Part shown: positions 28,636 through 41,360 of the stretch, piece after piece
Numbering within the stretch: position 1 is the first letter of the stretch
Layout of the letters: each line of letters opens with the position of its first letter
Assembly (NCBI RefSeq): GCF_006385555.1
Contig: NZ_CP041036.1
Coordinates: 3,906,001 to 3,970,000, forward strand
From: Shewanella polaris
Lineage (GTDB): Bacteria > Pseudomonadota > Gammaproteobacteria > Enterobacterales > Shewanellaceae
Reading direction: 5' to 3'
DNA: 64,000 nt
Translations under genes and position numbers: made by a program
The notes under the pieces: model-generated
Told to the model about the DNA's origin: nothing
Database searches by the model: none
What the model saw: only the letters and a program-made list of their open reading frames with translations

Positions 28636-28705
28636 CCTTGGTATTCTATTCAGCTAATCGCACTCCATTTCGCCAATAGTCGACTACTCAGCCAATACTA
28701 TTTTG

Positions 28706-29506
28706 TTACATCATTGCATTGGTGCTTTCAAAAATCTTGTCTGCTGATGCCGCAACAAAGCCAGTATAAAGCTGACCATTATCCATTGGATAACGACGGG
28801 CGAATTCGTAGAAACAACTAGGAATTTCAGCATCACCATCAGTAAACTTTACCATCACTTTATCAGCCATGGTAGAAGACTGCTCTAGCAATACTTCTGG
28901 CGAGCCTTTAATTTCACCACCTGAAGCATTTAAGACAAAACCAGCATCTTTCAAAGCTTGGTTAACGTCTTCAATGCGTTCAAACTGAGGCAGATCATTA
29001 ATAGAAACGGTAAAGTGATTAGCACGATATCCTAATGCTGCAACCCATGCTGCGTACTCACTCTCGGCAAGCAATGATTGGTAGGTCGCTTTATCTAAAT
29101 CCCAATGACGCCCAGAATAAATAAAATTATCTGCCGTGGTTGCCGCAACATCCACTTGTTCAATTAAACCATGAATGCTCTTTTGCAACTCAGGGCTAAA
29201 TTCTTCTACTAACAACTCAGAGATAAACACCTTCGGCTGCTTTGGATCCGGATGCTCAAAGTGCTTGGCTATCAGTTTTTTCTGTTCAAACTTATAATCG
29301 CCACTATCGACATAACCGATAGAAGTGAAATGCTTAGCCAATACGCTTAAATTCACCTTAGCGATATTAAAGGTACGCAAGGCGATATGGTCATTGATGA
29401 TTGGCGCGCCATGACCTAATAGTTGATGAATTTTCGCTGCTGAAGGCGTCATCTGAATGTAGTCTTGCCATAAGGCAGCAAACAAAGCATTTACGTCAGT
29501 ATGCAT
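28706..29506 (-). CDS. DUF1338 family protein (2-oxoadipate dioxygenase/decarboxylase-like)
   Basis: A 266-residue member of the DUF1338 family, whose characterised member HglS is an iron-dependent 2-oxoadipate dioxygenase making 2-hydroxyglutarate. Candidate metal ligands are a His in NDHIALRTFN (about 39), a His in ANHFTVSIN (about 182) and a Glu in CFYEFARRYP (about 237). It lies 68 bases after astD on the same strand, so it is likely co-transcribed with arginine-catabolism genes. Whether it acts on an arginine- or lysine-derived 2-oxo acid is unknown. Confidence 0.8.
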   Translation of the reverse strand: MHTDVNALFAALWQDYIQMTPSAAKIHQLLGHGAPIINDHIALRTFNIAKVNLSVLAKHFTSIGYVDSGDYKFEQKKLIAKHFEHPDPKQPKVFISELLVEEFSPELQKSIHGLIEQVDVAATTADNFIYSGRHWDLDKATYQSLLAESEYAAWVAALGYRANHFTVSINDLPQFERIEDVNQALKDAGFVLNASGGEIKGSPEVLLEQSSTMADKVMVKFTDGDAEIPSCFYEFARRYPMDNGQLYTGFVAASADKIFESTNAMM

Positions 29507-29574
29507 GGTTAAATCCTTCTAAAATAATGTTGGCAACTTCTGTCACCAACATGATCACCCGATAAACTTATCAG

Positions 29575-31044
<1,470 letters not shown>

Positions 31045-32064
31045 CTACATTGCTAAAACACGAATTTGCTCACCTTCAACAACCATAAGAGCGGTCGCGA
31101 TTTCAGGGCTAAGCACAACATTATCGTGTTCATCAGAGACCAACAATTTAGCCGCCGATGCACGATAATCAGCAAGCGAGGTGTTGGAAATAATAAAGTG
31201 GTGATCGCCATGTGGCATTTTGCCAATACTGACCGTGAGCAAACGACTCTTTTTTACTGAGCGAATATCACCGATTGAACATTCAACCGTTGGACCACCA
31301 TCAAAAATATCGACATAGTTGCGGAATTTAAACCCTTCCGCCTCCAGTAAACGTAATGCTGGCTTGGTATTCTTATGGACTTCACCAATCACTTTTTGAG
31401 CTTTTTTAGGCAACATACACACGTAAACAGGGTTACGTGGCATCATTTCTGCCATAAAAGATTTCTTACCTAAACCGGATAAGTAATCGGCTTCGACAAA
31501 ATCGATGCCTAAAAAATGATGTTGTAACCATTCATAAAAAGGTGAGTCACCATGTTCATCACTCACACCACGCATCTCGGCAATCACAGTTTTCCCGAAG
31601 CGTTCAGGATGTTGAGCCAATAATAAAAAACGCGATCGCGACAGCATGCGACCATTATTACCTTTACGATAACCGTCTTTTAAAAACAGAGTGCACACTT
31701 CTGCTGCACCTGTGTAGTCATGGCACAATGTCAGGGTTTCAACTTCATTGCGGACAGAGATTTGTTGAGAATGATAGACTTCTGTACCTAATCGATAATG
31801 ATAAAAAGCATCGTTCATACCGACAGCAGCTTCAATACCACAAGTACCGACAACTTCACCGGTTTTCATATCTTCAAGCACCATCAAATACCCTTCATCG
31901 AAAGGTTTATCTACATGCTTAGTGAAAGATGCTTCTGCCCTAGCAATCTTTGAACGCAGTAACTCTTCGTTAACTGGTAAAGATGTAAAACCGTGGCCTG
32001 ACTCAACTGCGATAACATAAAGTGCATCGTAATCACTTGCACGGATAGGACGTATGATTAACAT
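31045..32064 (-). CDS. astA: Arginine N-succinyltransferase
   Basis: Transfers succinyl from succinyl-CoA to arginine, the first AST step. The start at 32064 (MLIIRPIRASDYDAL) has GAGGAG about 8 bases upstream and matches the family N-terminus. An in-frame extension to 32145 has no such support. Length is 339 residues. Family blocks include GHGFTSLP, FLKDGYRKGNNGRMLSRSRF and the C-terminal region FRNYVDIFDGGPTVEC. It lies between astC (115 bases upstream) and astD (9 bases downstream). astB and astE, needed to complete the pathway, are not in the window. Confidence 0.95.
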   Translation of the reverse strand: MLIIRPIRASDYDALYVIAVESGHGFTSLPVNEELLRSKIARAEASFTKHVDKPFDEGYLMVLEDMKTGEVVGTCGIEAAVGMNDAFYHYRLGTEVYHSQQISVRNEVETLTLCHDYTGAAEVCTLFLKDGYRKGNNGRMLSRSRFLLLAQHPERFGKTVIAEMRGVSDEHGDSPFYEWLQHHFLGIDFVEADYLSGLGKKSFMAEMMPRNPVYVCMLPKKAQKVIGEVHKNTKPALRLLEAEGFKFRNYVDIFDGGPTVECSIGDIRSVKKSRLLTVSIGKMPHGDHHFIISNTSLADYRASAAKLLVSDEHDNVVLSPEIATALMVVEGEQIRVLAM

Positions 32065-32179
32065 CTTAATCTCCTCATTGCGCCACAAAAGAACTGCGCT
32101 GGAAATCTTTCCGCGCATATTCACTTTGTTGGCGAACCCAAACAAATAAGTGCAAGCTTGGCTAGCACTTATTTGTTAA

Positions 32180-33731
<1,552 letters not shown>

Positions 33732-34874
33732 TTAAAGTAAATCTAATTTACGAAAGTTTTGCCCTTTTAGCCGTATTAATTCTTGCTCTGAAAATTGATA
33801 ATAATCAAACATGATTCGTTTTTCTTGTGGATCGATTTGTTGTTGCTCTTCTAGTAGAAGCACTTTGGCATAACAACTTGCCTTAGCCACCATGGCAGCA
33901 TCCACAGACAACTCTGTAAAATGGTAATTTTGATCTAATTCTTTTAACACCTGAGTAATCGGTGAATCATCAAATTTAAGTAAACTTAACAGTTGCCAAT
34001 TTAAACAATGGCTATGCTGCATTACTTGCTCTAATACCGCTTGAGCAGGAAAGTCCGTAGCCAGAATAGCATCGTACACTTGTTTATCTCGATCGTGGCT
34101 GGCTTCACTTAGCCAAGTCCCCTTGATTCTATCAAAAATATGGCCACTTTGGCTGAGTATAATAGAGGAAGCAAATTGGTACATTAAGGCACAGATATAC
34201 ACCAAGTTCGGGTCTTTATTTTGTAACTTAGCTAAGGCTTGCGCTGCGATGGCGCTTATCATGCTATACCGCCATAACTTACGGGTGACCCAAAATAAGT
34301 TTGCATTATCTGAAGGTAGCCAGTGACGTAGACAAAAATAGGGGATAAGTAAGCGCAAATTTTCAATACCAATATAGTTTAAACCCAACTTAATATCAGT
34401 GACTTGAACGTCGGCATGGTTAGGACGAAGGTGAACAGACGTTGGATTATTGATTAAATTTATTAAATCTCGTGATAGCCAGCTAATACTTTCTATAATC
34501 GGTCGTAAGCGGTTGATATTAACATCCGGCTCTAATAACAGATCAAGCAGTAAAATTTGGCTTTCACTGCTTCCCGATGCATCTAAAATCATTTGTGGAT
34601 AAGTTAAGGTATTTTCAATCGTACAGTTAACCGTATTCGTTAATTGAGCCGATACATCGAGATACACACTATTTTCGTTAGTTTGCTTCTCAATGCGCCG
34701 CTTTAATGCTTTACGCTCAATATCAAGCTTATTAGCGTTATCTTCTAGCTCCAGGTTCAATTCATCAGGCATAGCACAAGCTTTGTGCTTACCGACAATC
34801 AGTTGGTTATAGAGACGGCGTTCAATCTCGATAACTTTACCTGGTCTAACTCCACCCGCTATTGATATTGCCAC
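33732..34874 (-). CDS. HDOD domain protein
   Basis: A 380-residue cytoplasmic protein. The N-terminal 100 residues are charged and helical (about 35-70 looks coiled-coil). An HDOD domain follows, a relative of HD domains without all metal ligands: LLDLLLEPDVNINRLRPIIE...SWLSRDLINLIN, then IGIENLRLLI and LVYICALMYQFA. HDOD proteins are signalling adaptors, often tied to c-di-GMP, chemotaxis or stress. No output domain and no enzyme motif are seen. It probably stands alone between astC and the S9 peptidase gene. Confidence 0.8.
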   Translation of the reverse strand: MAISIAGGVRPGKVIEIERRLYNQLIVGKHKACAMPDELNLELEDNANKLDIERKALKRRIEKQTNENSVYLDVSAQLTNTVNCTIENTLTYPQMILDASGSSESQILLLDLLLEPDVNINRLRPIIESISWLSRDLINLINNPTSVHLRPNHADVQVTDIKLGLNYIGIENLRLLIPYFCLRHWLPSDNANLFWVTRKLWRYSMISAIAAQALAKLQNKDPNLVYICALMYQFASSIILSQSGHIFDRIKGTWLSEASHDRDKQVYDAILATDFPAQAVLEQVMQHSHCLNWQLLSLLKFDDSPITQVLKELDQNYHFTELSVDAAMVAKASCYAKVLLLEEQQQIDPQEKRIMFDYYQFSEQELIRLKGQNFRKLDLL

Positions 34875-34910
34875 TCATGTTGCCTTTTGCTGTTTCAATC
34901 ACTTAATAAT

Positions 34911-34942
34911 AAAAATTAAGGCTTCTCAAAGGAAGCCTTAAT
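34911..34942 (-). terminator. Intrinsic terminator after S9 peptidase gene
   Basis: ATTAAGGCTTC (34915-34925) and GAAGCCTTAAT (34932-34942) form a perfect 11-bp stem with a 6-base loop. A-rich sequence on the left gives the T-run on the minus strand. Confidence 0.85.
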
Positions 34943-34967
34943 ACCTATTTTTTGAACCTAACGCTGA

Positions 34968-37457
34968 CTATTTCAGTTCTTGTTCAAACAACTTATAAAT
35001 CCGACGGTATTGATCTAACCAACTTGAAGGTTGCTTAAATCCATGTGGCTCAACTGGGTAGATAGCCGTTTCAAACATCGGTTTTTCTAACTCTATCAGG
35101 CGCTGCACCATACGGACACTATCTTGGAAAAATACATTGTCATCTAACACACCACTCATGATCAGCAATGGTTTTTGTAACCCTTGAGCATGTTCTATTG
35201 GTGAGCTACGCTCATAAGCAATAGGATCAACGTCAGGCGTATTTAAAATATTAGACGTGTATGGGGCATTATAATGTGCCCAATCTGCTACTGGGCGTAA
35301 TGCGGCCCCTGCTTGGAATAACTCAGGCTCATTAAATAGCGCCATAAAGGTGAGGAATCCACCATATGAACCACCATAGGTACCAACACGTTTGTTATTA
35401 ACATTAGCATTTTTAGCCATCCAAGCCACACCATCTTTTAAATCTTCAACTTCGGGATGACCCATATTACGATAAATGGATGTACGCCAATCACGCCCAT
35501 AGCCTTTTGAACCACGATAATCCATGTCCATCACCACATAACCTTGTTGGGTAAGTAGGTTATTAAACATAAACTCTCGGAAATAACCCGAAAATCCATA
35601 ATGGGCATTTTGTAAATAACCCGCACCATGATTAAACACTACAGCAGGATATTTATCAGCTTGCTCAGCATCGTACCCTTGCGGCAAATAAACTCGAGCA
35701 TAGATTTGTCCCGCACCATGGCTTGACGGAATCGTGACTATCTGCGGAGCTTGCCAAGGGTATTGTGTAAACTCTGGACTTGTGTAGTTAGTTAACTGGG
35801 TTATTTCCCCGCCAATAGGCTGAACATATAACTCATCTGGGTGTAGGGTCGATGAGGCAGTCAACAGCAGTGATTGTCCATCAGGACTTAAACTGTAATC
35901 CAATGTGCCTAACCACTGAGTCAATTGCTCTGTTTTACCATTAGCAATCTCAACACGGTAAACATTGTAACTACCGGGATGGTCCTTATTGGCACGATAA
36001 TAAAGGTATTTAGCATCTGGGGATAAGGTCACACTATCAACCACATATTGACCATTAGTTAAAGCGGTTACTTCACCGGCGGCAGTTTTGGTATATAACT
36101 GTGAAAAACCAGACTCTTCAGATAAGTAGTACATGCTATCTGTACCCGCTATCCAACCAAATTGGTTATAATTATAGTTAACCCAGGCGTCGTCATGTAG
36201 ACGGTGTTCGGTTATCAGTTTACCTTTTTTTAAATCAACACTCGCAATCCAACGATCTTTATTATCAACAGCTTCAAGCATTATCAATAGTTTGTCGTCG
36301 GTACTATTCCACTGGATAGCACTTTGGTTCCATTCCCAATCCTGTATTAATTGGATTAAACGCGGCGATTTTTCACTTTTATATGTTTTGCCTTCCGCTT
36401 TAGCATTTTCAGCTTTAACACTCGCTAACACATCTTGATCAAAACCGGTTAATCCTTCAATAGTAATGTCTTTTTTACTGTGTTCTACAAGGTCAAGTAA
36501 TACTAATCGTTGACCAGGGAATACATCTTCAGCAACACGTGAACGCGCCGGTACAGGCTCGACATAACCATCTTGGCCTAAATAGTTAGGCATAATGTCG
36601 TGTTCTGAGCGCCAATCATAATTCTTATCGGTTAACGCTAATACTACGTAGCGTCCATCTGGCGACAAACTCATTTCAGAAACAACTTCGGCATCGCCTA
36701 AATACCAAGGTCTAGCTGAAAAAGTGGGGTCTTCTTTAGCCAACGAATCTCGATACTCATCTCGAGCAAGGCTGTTCTCATGTTGCATGGCAACATATTG
36801 AGTGAGTCTCTGTTGTTGCTTGGCAATAAAACTACTTGGCTCAGCAATACCTTTGGGTTCGTTGGCCATTTGAATAGCAGCAATTTGTTCTATTAACCCA
36901 CTAGAATTGTGTAGACGGAAAATATTATTACCTTGCCAAAAAGCAAGGTCTCCATCGTTTAGGAAACTTACGCCATTAATCGGATCATTTTGTCGGGTAA
37001 TTTGCTTTATCTCACCGCTTGATAAGTCTTTTACAAATACGTTGCCTTGATAAATATAGGCTTTTTGAGTCTTTGCCTGATTGAATACACCATTGCGCTG
37101 ATCGGCGAGGTGCAACTGATTGAGCGCAAGTTTGTTTGCTGCAGGCTGACTGATGGCTTGCTGATAAAAATCACGGACCGGAGATTGATGTGCTTGGCGG
37201 CTAAAATAAACTGACTGACTGTCATCACTCCAATAGGCGCCTTGAGCAAATATTCCCATCCAATCTGGATTGGCCATAATTTGATTAAGTGTCAACGGCT
37301 GTTGCGCTTTTGGAGGTTGTGCTAATGGCGCGGTCAATGTTGTTGCACTCGGCGTTGCGATAACCATTGTATCGTCATGTTTGGCCGTGGCAGCACAGCC
37401 ACTTATCATTGCCAAAGAAAGTGCGCTCACCGCAAAGTTTCGCATAAAGCTTGTCAT
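34968..37457 (-). CDS. S9 family (DPP IV/prolyl oligopeptidase-like) lipoprotein peptidase
   Basis: An 829-residue serine peptidase with a lipoprotein signal: the lipobox is ISG-C near residue 21, and the following residues (AATAKHD) do not include the inner-membrane Asp+2 signal, so an outer-membrane location is expected. The N-terminal two thirds form a beta-propeller (WD-like strands such as LSPDGRYVVLAL and LSPDAKYLYYR). The C-terminal hydrolase has Ser in GGSYGGF, Asp in SGVLDDNVFF and His in EPHGFKQ. It probably degrades peptides outside the cell or in the periplasm. It is bounded by its own terminator downstream, so it is likely monocistronic. Confidence 0.92.
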   Translation of the reverse strand: MTSFMRNFAVSALSLAMISGCAATAKHDDTMVIATPSATTLTAPLAQPPKAQQPLTLNQIMANPDWMGIFAQGAYWSDDSQSVYFSRQAHQSPVRDFYQQAISQPAANKLALNQLHLADQRNGVFNQAKTQKAYIYQGNVFVKDLSSGEIKQITRQNDPINGVSFLNDGDLAFWQGNNIFRLHNSSGLIEQIAAIQMANEPKGIAEPSSFIAKQQQRLTQYVAMQHENSLARDEYRDSLAKEDPTFSARPWYLGDAEVVSEMSLSPDGRYVVLALTDKNYDWRSEHDIMPNYLGQDGYVEPVPARSRVAEDVFPGQRLVLLDLVEHSKKDITIEGLTGFDQDVLASVKAENAKAEGKTYKSEKSPRLIQLIQDWEWNQSAIQWNSTDDKLLIMLEAVDNKDRWIASVDLKKGKLITEHRLHDDAWVNYNYNQFGWIAGTDSMYYLSEESGFSQLYTKTAAGEVTALTNGQYVVDSVTLSPDAKYLYYRANKDHPGSYNVYRVEIANGKTEQLTQWLGTLDYSLSPDGQSLLLTASSTLHPDELYVQPIGGEITQLTNYTSPEFTQYPWQAPQIVTIPSSHGAGQIYARVYLPQGYDAEQADKYPAVVFNHGAGYLQNAHYGFSGYFREFMFNNLLTQQGYVVMDMDYRGSKGYGRDWRTSIYRNMGHPEVEDLKDGVAWMAKNANVNNKRVGTYGGSYGGFLTFMALFNEPELFQAGAALRPVADWAHYNAPYTSNILNTPDVDPIAYERSSPIEHAQGLQKPLLIMSGVLDDNVFFQDSVRMVQRLIELEKPMFETAIYPVEPHGFKQPSSWLDQYRRIYKLFEQELK

Positions 37458-37584
37458 GGTTATCCCTTTTATTATTTTAAGCGTTATTTATAGCACAAAT
37501 AGACGCGAGAATTTAGCCAGATTAGTTGCAGAAGTTGTAACAGAATAAATAATAATGAACTTGAATAAGTACTCTTTCTATAGG

Positions 37585-38154
37585 TTATAAATGCAAGAAG
37601 TTATCCAGTAGTTCATGACCTTGTTGGGTCAAAATAGATTCAGGATGAAACTGAACGCTGAATATACGTAACTTATTATGACTCATTGCCATAATTTCAC
37701 GACCGTGAATAGGATCATCAAACCAAGCATCAAGTGTAAACTCATTTGGCACCTGGTGAACCAACAAAGAATGGTAGCGAGTGACTTGCAGAGGTAAAGC
37801 CAATTGCGTAAACAATCCCTGTTGATTATGTTCAATCAAACTGGTTTTACCATGCATAACCCGTTTGGCACGCACAACCTCAACACCATAAACTTGGGCT
37901 ATCGCTTGATGGCCCAAACACACACCCAAAATGGGAATTTTACCCGAAAAATACTTAATGGCAGCAAGCGAAATACCGGCTTCATTTGGTGTACATGGGC
38001 CTGGAGAAATTATTAAATGCGTGGGAGCGAGCTTTTCAATTTGTTCAATGGTGATTTCATCATTACGTTTTACCAAAACTTCTTGTCCAAGAGTCTGAAA
38101 ATACTGGACTAAGTTAAACGTAAAAGAATCATAATTATCAATCATCAACAACAT
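37585..38154 (-). CDS. pabA: Aminodeoxychorismate synthase glutamine amidotransferase subunit
   Basis: Class I glutamine amidotransferase that supplies ammonia to PabB for 4-aminobenzoate (folate) synthesis. It has the catalytic Cys79 in GVCLGHQ, a His/Glu pair in FHPESIL, the oxyanion [10 protein letters not shown] and the N-terminal [12 protein letters not shown] chose the ATG at 38154 ([10 protein letters not shown]), which has GGAAA about 8 bases upstream. A start at 38166 would add four residues. Length is 189, as in PabA. TrpG is the main alternative, but no trp genes are near, and pabA close to the ast genes is usual in this genus. Confidence 0.88.
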   Translation of the reverse strand: MLLMIDNYDSFTFNLVQYFQTLGQEVLVKRNDEITIEQIEKLAPTHLIISPGPCTPNEAGISLAAIKYFSGKIPILGVCLGHQAIAQVYGVEVVRAKRVMHGKTSLIEHNQQGLFTQLALPLQVTRYHSLLVHQVPNEFTLDAWFDDPIHGREIMAMSHNKLRIFSVQFHPESILTQQGHELLDNFLHL

Positions 38155-38202
38155 TATGGTTTCCATTTCCGCTATGAACGTTTGTAATAGATCAATTTTA
38201 GA

Positions 38203-38232
38203 TTAAAAAAAACCAGCCTTGCGACTGGTTTT
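38203..38232 (-). terminator. Intrinsic terminator after sspB
   Basis: AAAACCAG (38209-38216) and CTGGTTTT (38225-38232) form an 8-bp stem with an 8-base loop. A further run of A to the left gives a T-run on the minus strand. Confidence 0.85.
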
Positions 38233-38251
38233 ATGTAATGACCACTAACCG

Positions 38252-38722
38252 CTATTTCACCACAGTTAAATGGTTTTTACGCTTAGCTTTATCATCAGGA
38301 TTGGTTGATTTAGGCGATGACGGTACTGTTGATGTATCATCAACAGACTTCATTGACGGTGGGACAGATGATAACTCATCTTGTTCACTTTCAATCATAT
38401 ACGCATCTTCCATATCAAATACCGTACCAGCACCGTTTTCACGAGCATATATCGCCACGATAGATGACATTGGTAAATACACATTTTGTGGTACACCACC
38501 AAAACGTGCATTAAATTCGACAGAATCATTAGTCATATGAAGATTAGCCACAGCTCCAGTAGCAATATTCAAGACGATTTGACCGTCTTTGACAAATTGC
38601 TGTGGAACTTGCGTACCATTAACAAATGCATCCACTACTACGTGTGGCGTCAAATGGTTATCCATCAACCACTCATAGTAAGCGCGCAACAAATATGGAC
38701 GATTAGGTGTTATTGGTTTCAT
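38252..38722 (-). CDS. sspB: ClpXP protease specificity-enhancing factor SspB
   Basis: Adaptor that tethers ssrA-tagged proteins to ClpXP. 156 residues. The folded N-terminal domain (PYLLRAYYEWLMDNHLTPHVVVDA at about residues 8-31, FNARFGGVP) is followed by a flexible acidic/serine-rich linker. The C-terminal ClpX-binding tail RKNHLTVVK is the conserved XB motif. The start codon overlaps the sspA stop by one base (TAATG), giving tight coupling. Confidence 0.96.
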   Translation of the reverse strand: MKPITPNRPYLLRAYYEWLMDNHLTPHVVVDAFVNGTQVPQQFVKDGQIVLNIATGAVANLHMTNDSVEFNARFGGVPQNVYLPMSSIVAIYARENGAGTVFDMEDAYMIESEQDELSSVPPSMKSVDDTSTVPSSPKSTNPDDKAKRKNHLTVVK

Positions 38723-39351
38723 TACATGCCCATGCGCATTTCGCGCTCAGCCTCAGTTAACGATGCCTTAAATGATTCACGTTCAAAAATACGTGTCATG
38801 TAAGCACTGATATCTTTAGTTGTACGAGGATCCAAGTGAATACCTAAAACCGGTAGACGCCATAATAATGGGCCTAAATAGCAATCAGATAAACCAAATT
38901 CTTCGCTCATGAAGTACGGCATTTCAGCAAATACTGGTGCTAAAGCAATTAAACTTTCAGTTAATTCTTTACGCGCTGCATCAGCTTTTTCACCTTTACG
39001 GATACGCTCAACAAGCGAATACCAATCGGTGTCAATTCTGTGCATCATTAAACGGCTTTGGCCACGTGATACTGGGTATACAGGCATTAGTGGAGGATGT
39101 GGAAAACGTTCATCCAAATATTCCATAATAATACGTGATTCGTATAATACTAGTTCACGATCGACTAAAGTCGGTACTGAATTGTATGGATTTACTTCAA
39201 GTAAATCTTCAGGCATTTCACTTGGGTCAACCTGTAAAACATCAACGGTAACCCCTTTTTCAGCCAATACGATACGTACTTGGTGACTATATAAATCATC
39301 GGCACCAGAAAAAAGTGTCATGATAGAGCGCTTGTTGGCAGCAACAGCCAT
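38722..39351 (-). CDS. sspA: Stringent starvation protein A (RNA polymerase-associated, GST fold)
   Basis: RNA polymerase-binding regulator with a glutathione-S-transferase fold and no GST activity in the family. From the ATG at 39351 (MAVAANKRSIMTLF), which has GGAGGG 6 bases upstream, the length is 209 residues. A longer frame to 39381 lacks support. The N-terminal thioredoxin-like part is LFSGADDLYSHQVRIVLAEKGV, with PYNSVPTLVDRELVLYES after it (about 12-70). The C-terminal part is helical. It forms an operon with sspB and lies downstream of petABC. Confidence 0.95.
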   Translation of the reverse strand: MAVAANKRSIMTLFSGADDLYSHQVRIVLAEKGVTVDVLQVDPSEMPEDLLEVNPYNSVPTLVDRELVLYESRIIMEYLDERFPHPPLMPVYPVSRGQSRLMMHRIDTDWYSLVERIRKGEKADAARKELTESLIALAPVFAEMPYFMSEEFGLSDCYLGPLLWRLPVLGIHLDPRTTKDISAYMTRIFERESFKASLTEAEREMRMGM

Positions 39352-39370
39352 TGATACCCTCCAGAATCTT

Positions 39371-39409
39371 AAAAAAAACAAAACAAACGAGGGGCTAAGC
39401 CCCCCGTTT
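39371..39409 (-). terminator. Intrinsic terminator after petC
   Basis: The arms 39385-39395 and 39399-39409 (AAACGAGGGGC against GCCCCCCGTTT, one mismatch) are followed on the minus strand by a long T-rich run (39371-39384). It separates petABC from sspAB. Confidence 0.85.
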
Positions 39410-39447
39410 ACAATATGCGGATAATGTATAATAACCGTTATTGATAG

Positions 39448-40146
39448 CTAGTGTACATCTTTCCAGTATTCTTTCTTCAATAAATAAGCAATGATGAAGA
39501 AAATAAACAAGAATCCAAGTACCCACCAACCTAAAGCTTCACGTTCTAATTGAACTGGTTCAGCCGAATAAACTAAGAACCCCGTGAGATCACGAACCGC
39601 TTGGTCATATTCTTCTGCATTCATAGTCCCGCCAGTAGTGACATAACTTCCATCTGCTTGTTCTACTGCAAGACCTTGTAAGTCTTGTAAAACATGCGGC
39701 ATACCCACTGAAGGGAATACATGGTTATTGACACCAAATGGACGAGTCTCGTCTGCATAGAAACCTTTTAGGTAAGAAAATACCCAATCAGCGCCACGCA
39801 CACGAGCAACCAACGTTAAATCAGGAGGCGCAGCGCCAAACCATTTAGCCGCATCTGGAGTAGGAATAGCGTTTTCCATCAAATCACCGATTTTAGCATC
39901 GGTGAACATGTACTTATTACGCATATCATCTGTAGAGATGCCTAAATCAGTTGCAACACGCTCATAGCGTTGGTATTGAGTGCTGTGACAACCAGAGCAA
40001 TAATGTTGAAACAGATCAACACCACGCTCTAATGACGCATTATCATGCAAGTCAACGTTAGCACTTTCTAAGTGAACATTATGTCCACTCGCAGCCATTG
40101 CGAGAGATGGCAGCAATGTAACTAATGCAATTAATAACTTTTTCAT
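39448..40146 (-). CDS. petC: Ubiquinol-cytochrome c reductase, cytochrome c1 subunit
   Basis: Heme-bearing subunit of the bc1 complex (complex III). 232 residues with a signal peptide (MKKLLIALVTLLPSLAMAA), a single heme c motif CSGCH near residue 51, a likely axial Met in VFPSVGMPH, and one C-terminal membrane helix (WWVLGFLFIFFIIAYLL) with a positive tail. The start overlaps the petB stop by one base. It is the last gene of petABC. Confidence 0.96.
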   Translation of the reverse strand: MKKLLIALVTLLPSLAMAASGHNVHLESANVDLHDNASLERGVDLFQHYCSGCHSTQYQRYERVATDLGISTDDMRNKYMFTDAKIGDLMENAIPTPDAAKWFGAAPPDLTLVARVRGADWVFSYLKGFYADETRPFGVNNHVFPSVGMPHVLQDLQGLAVEQADGSYVTTGGTMNAEEYDQAVRDLTGFLVYSAEPVQLEREALGWWVLGFLFIFFIIAYLLKKEYWKDVH

Positions 40147-41360
40147 TAGTGTGTCACCCTCGTTGGTACTTCTTTTGTTTTCTCATTTTTACTGTAGAAC
40201 CATAAGGCTACAAAGAAAGCAAAATAAGTGAAAGTACAAATACGTGCCAAAATAGTTAACTCAGGCGTTGCAGGAACCACACCTAAATAACCTAAAATAA
40301 TGAACGACACAGTGAATTGTGCAATGTTGATCTTGTGGATCATGCTGCGGTAGCGAATAGACTTCACTTTACAACGGTCGAGCCAAGGCAGAACAAACAA
40401 CACTGCAATAGAAAGACCCATACCAATAACACCCACTAACTTATCTGGGATAGCACGTAAAATGGCATAAAAAGGTGTGAAGTACCAAACCGGCGCAATG
40501 TGTTCAGGGGTCTTCATTGAGTTAGCCGCTTCAAAATTTGGCTTTTCAAGGAAGTAACCGCCGCCTTCAGGCATAAAGAACAACACATAACAGAACACGA
40601 TTAAGAAACCTGCTACACCCATAATATCTTTTACGGTGTAATAAGGGTGGAATGGAATACCATCAATAGGCCATCCGTTCTCATCTTTGTTCTTTTTAAT
40701 CTCAACACCATCTGGGTTATTCGAACCAACTTCATGCAAGGCAATAAGGTGCAAGAACACCAACACAACCAATACAAGCGGTAGCGCAATAACATGTAAT
40801 GCGAAGAAGCGGTTTAGCGTTGCGCCAGAAATAACGTAATCACCACGGATCCACAATGTTAGGTCATCACCAATAATAGGAATGGCACCAAACAAAGAAA
40901 TAATTACCTGTGCGCCCCAGTAAGACATTTGTCCCCAAGGCAGTAAGTAACCCATGAATGCTTCAGCCATCAGCACAAGGAATATCAACATACCAAATAG
41001 CCATAATAGCTCTCTTGGTTTTTGATAAGAACCGTAAATTAGTCCACGGAACATGTGCATATAGATCACAAAGAAAAACGCCGATGCACCGGTAGAGTGC
41101 ATATAACGTAGTAACCAACCGTAATCAACATCACGCATGATGTACTCAACAGAGGCAAAGGCGCCTTCTGCTGTAGGTACGTAATTCATGGTTAACCAAA
41201 TACCTGTCAGTAATTGGTTAACTAATACTAAAAGCGCTAATGAACCAAAGAAATACCAAAAGTTAAAGTTCTTTGGTGTTGCATACTGACCCACGTGACG
41301 ATTATACGTAACCGTCATTGGGATGCGTGCATCAATCCAATCAATAATATTCTTAACCAT
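40146..41360 (-). CDS. petB: Ubiquinol-cytochrome c reductase, cytochrome b subunit
   Basis: Quinol-oxidising, membrane-embedded subunit of complex III. 404 residues with about eight transmembrane helices. The heme-ligating His pairs lie in helices B (YMHSTGASAFFFVIYMH) and D (FALHVIALPLVLVVLVFLH). The Qo-site motif reads PVWY instead of the PEWY of mitochondria and alphaproteobacteria, a variant that I recall from beta- and gammaproteobacteria. It overlaps petA and petC by one base at each end. Confidence 0.97.
   Translation of the reverse strand: MVKNIIDWIDARIPMTVTYNRHVGQYATPKNFNFWYFFGSLALLVLVNQLLTGIWLTMNYVPTAEGAFASVEYIMRDVDYGWLLRYMHSTGASAFFFVIYMHMFRGLIYGSYQKPRELLWLFGMLIFLVLMAEAFMGYLLPWGQMSYWGAQVIISLFGAIPIIGDDLTLWIRGDYVISGATLNRFFALHVIALPLVLVVLVFLHLIALHEVGSNNPDGVEIKKNKDENGWPIDGIPFHPYYTVKDIMGVAGFLIVFCYVLFFMPEGGGYFLEKPNFEAANSMKTPEHIAPVWYFTPFYAILRAIPDKLVGVIGMGLSIAVLFVLPWLDRCKVKSIRYRSMIHKINIAQFTVSFIILGYLGVVPATPELTILARICTFTYFAFFVALWFYSKNEKTKEVPTRVTH

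Noticed and set aside
31542..31922. 126-codon plus-strand frame inside astA, rich in His and Tyr
   Set aside because: It overlaps the conserved core of astA completely, has odd composition and no family resemblance.
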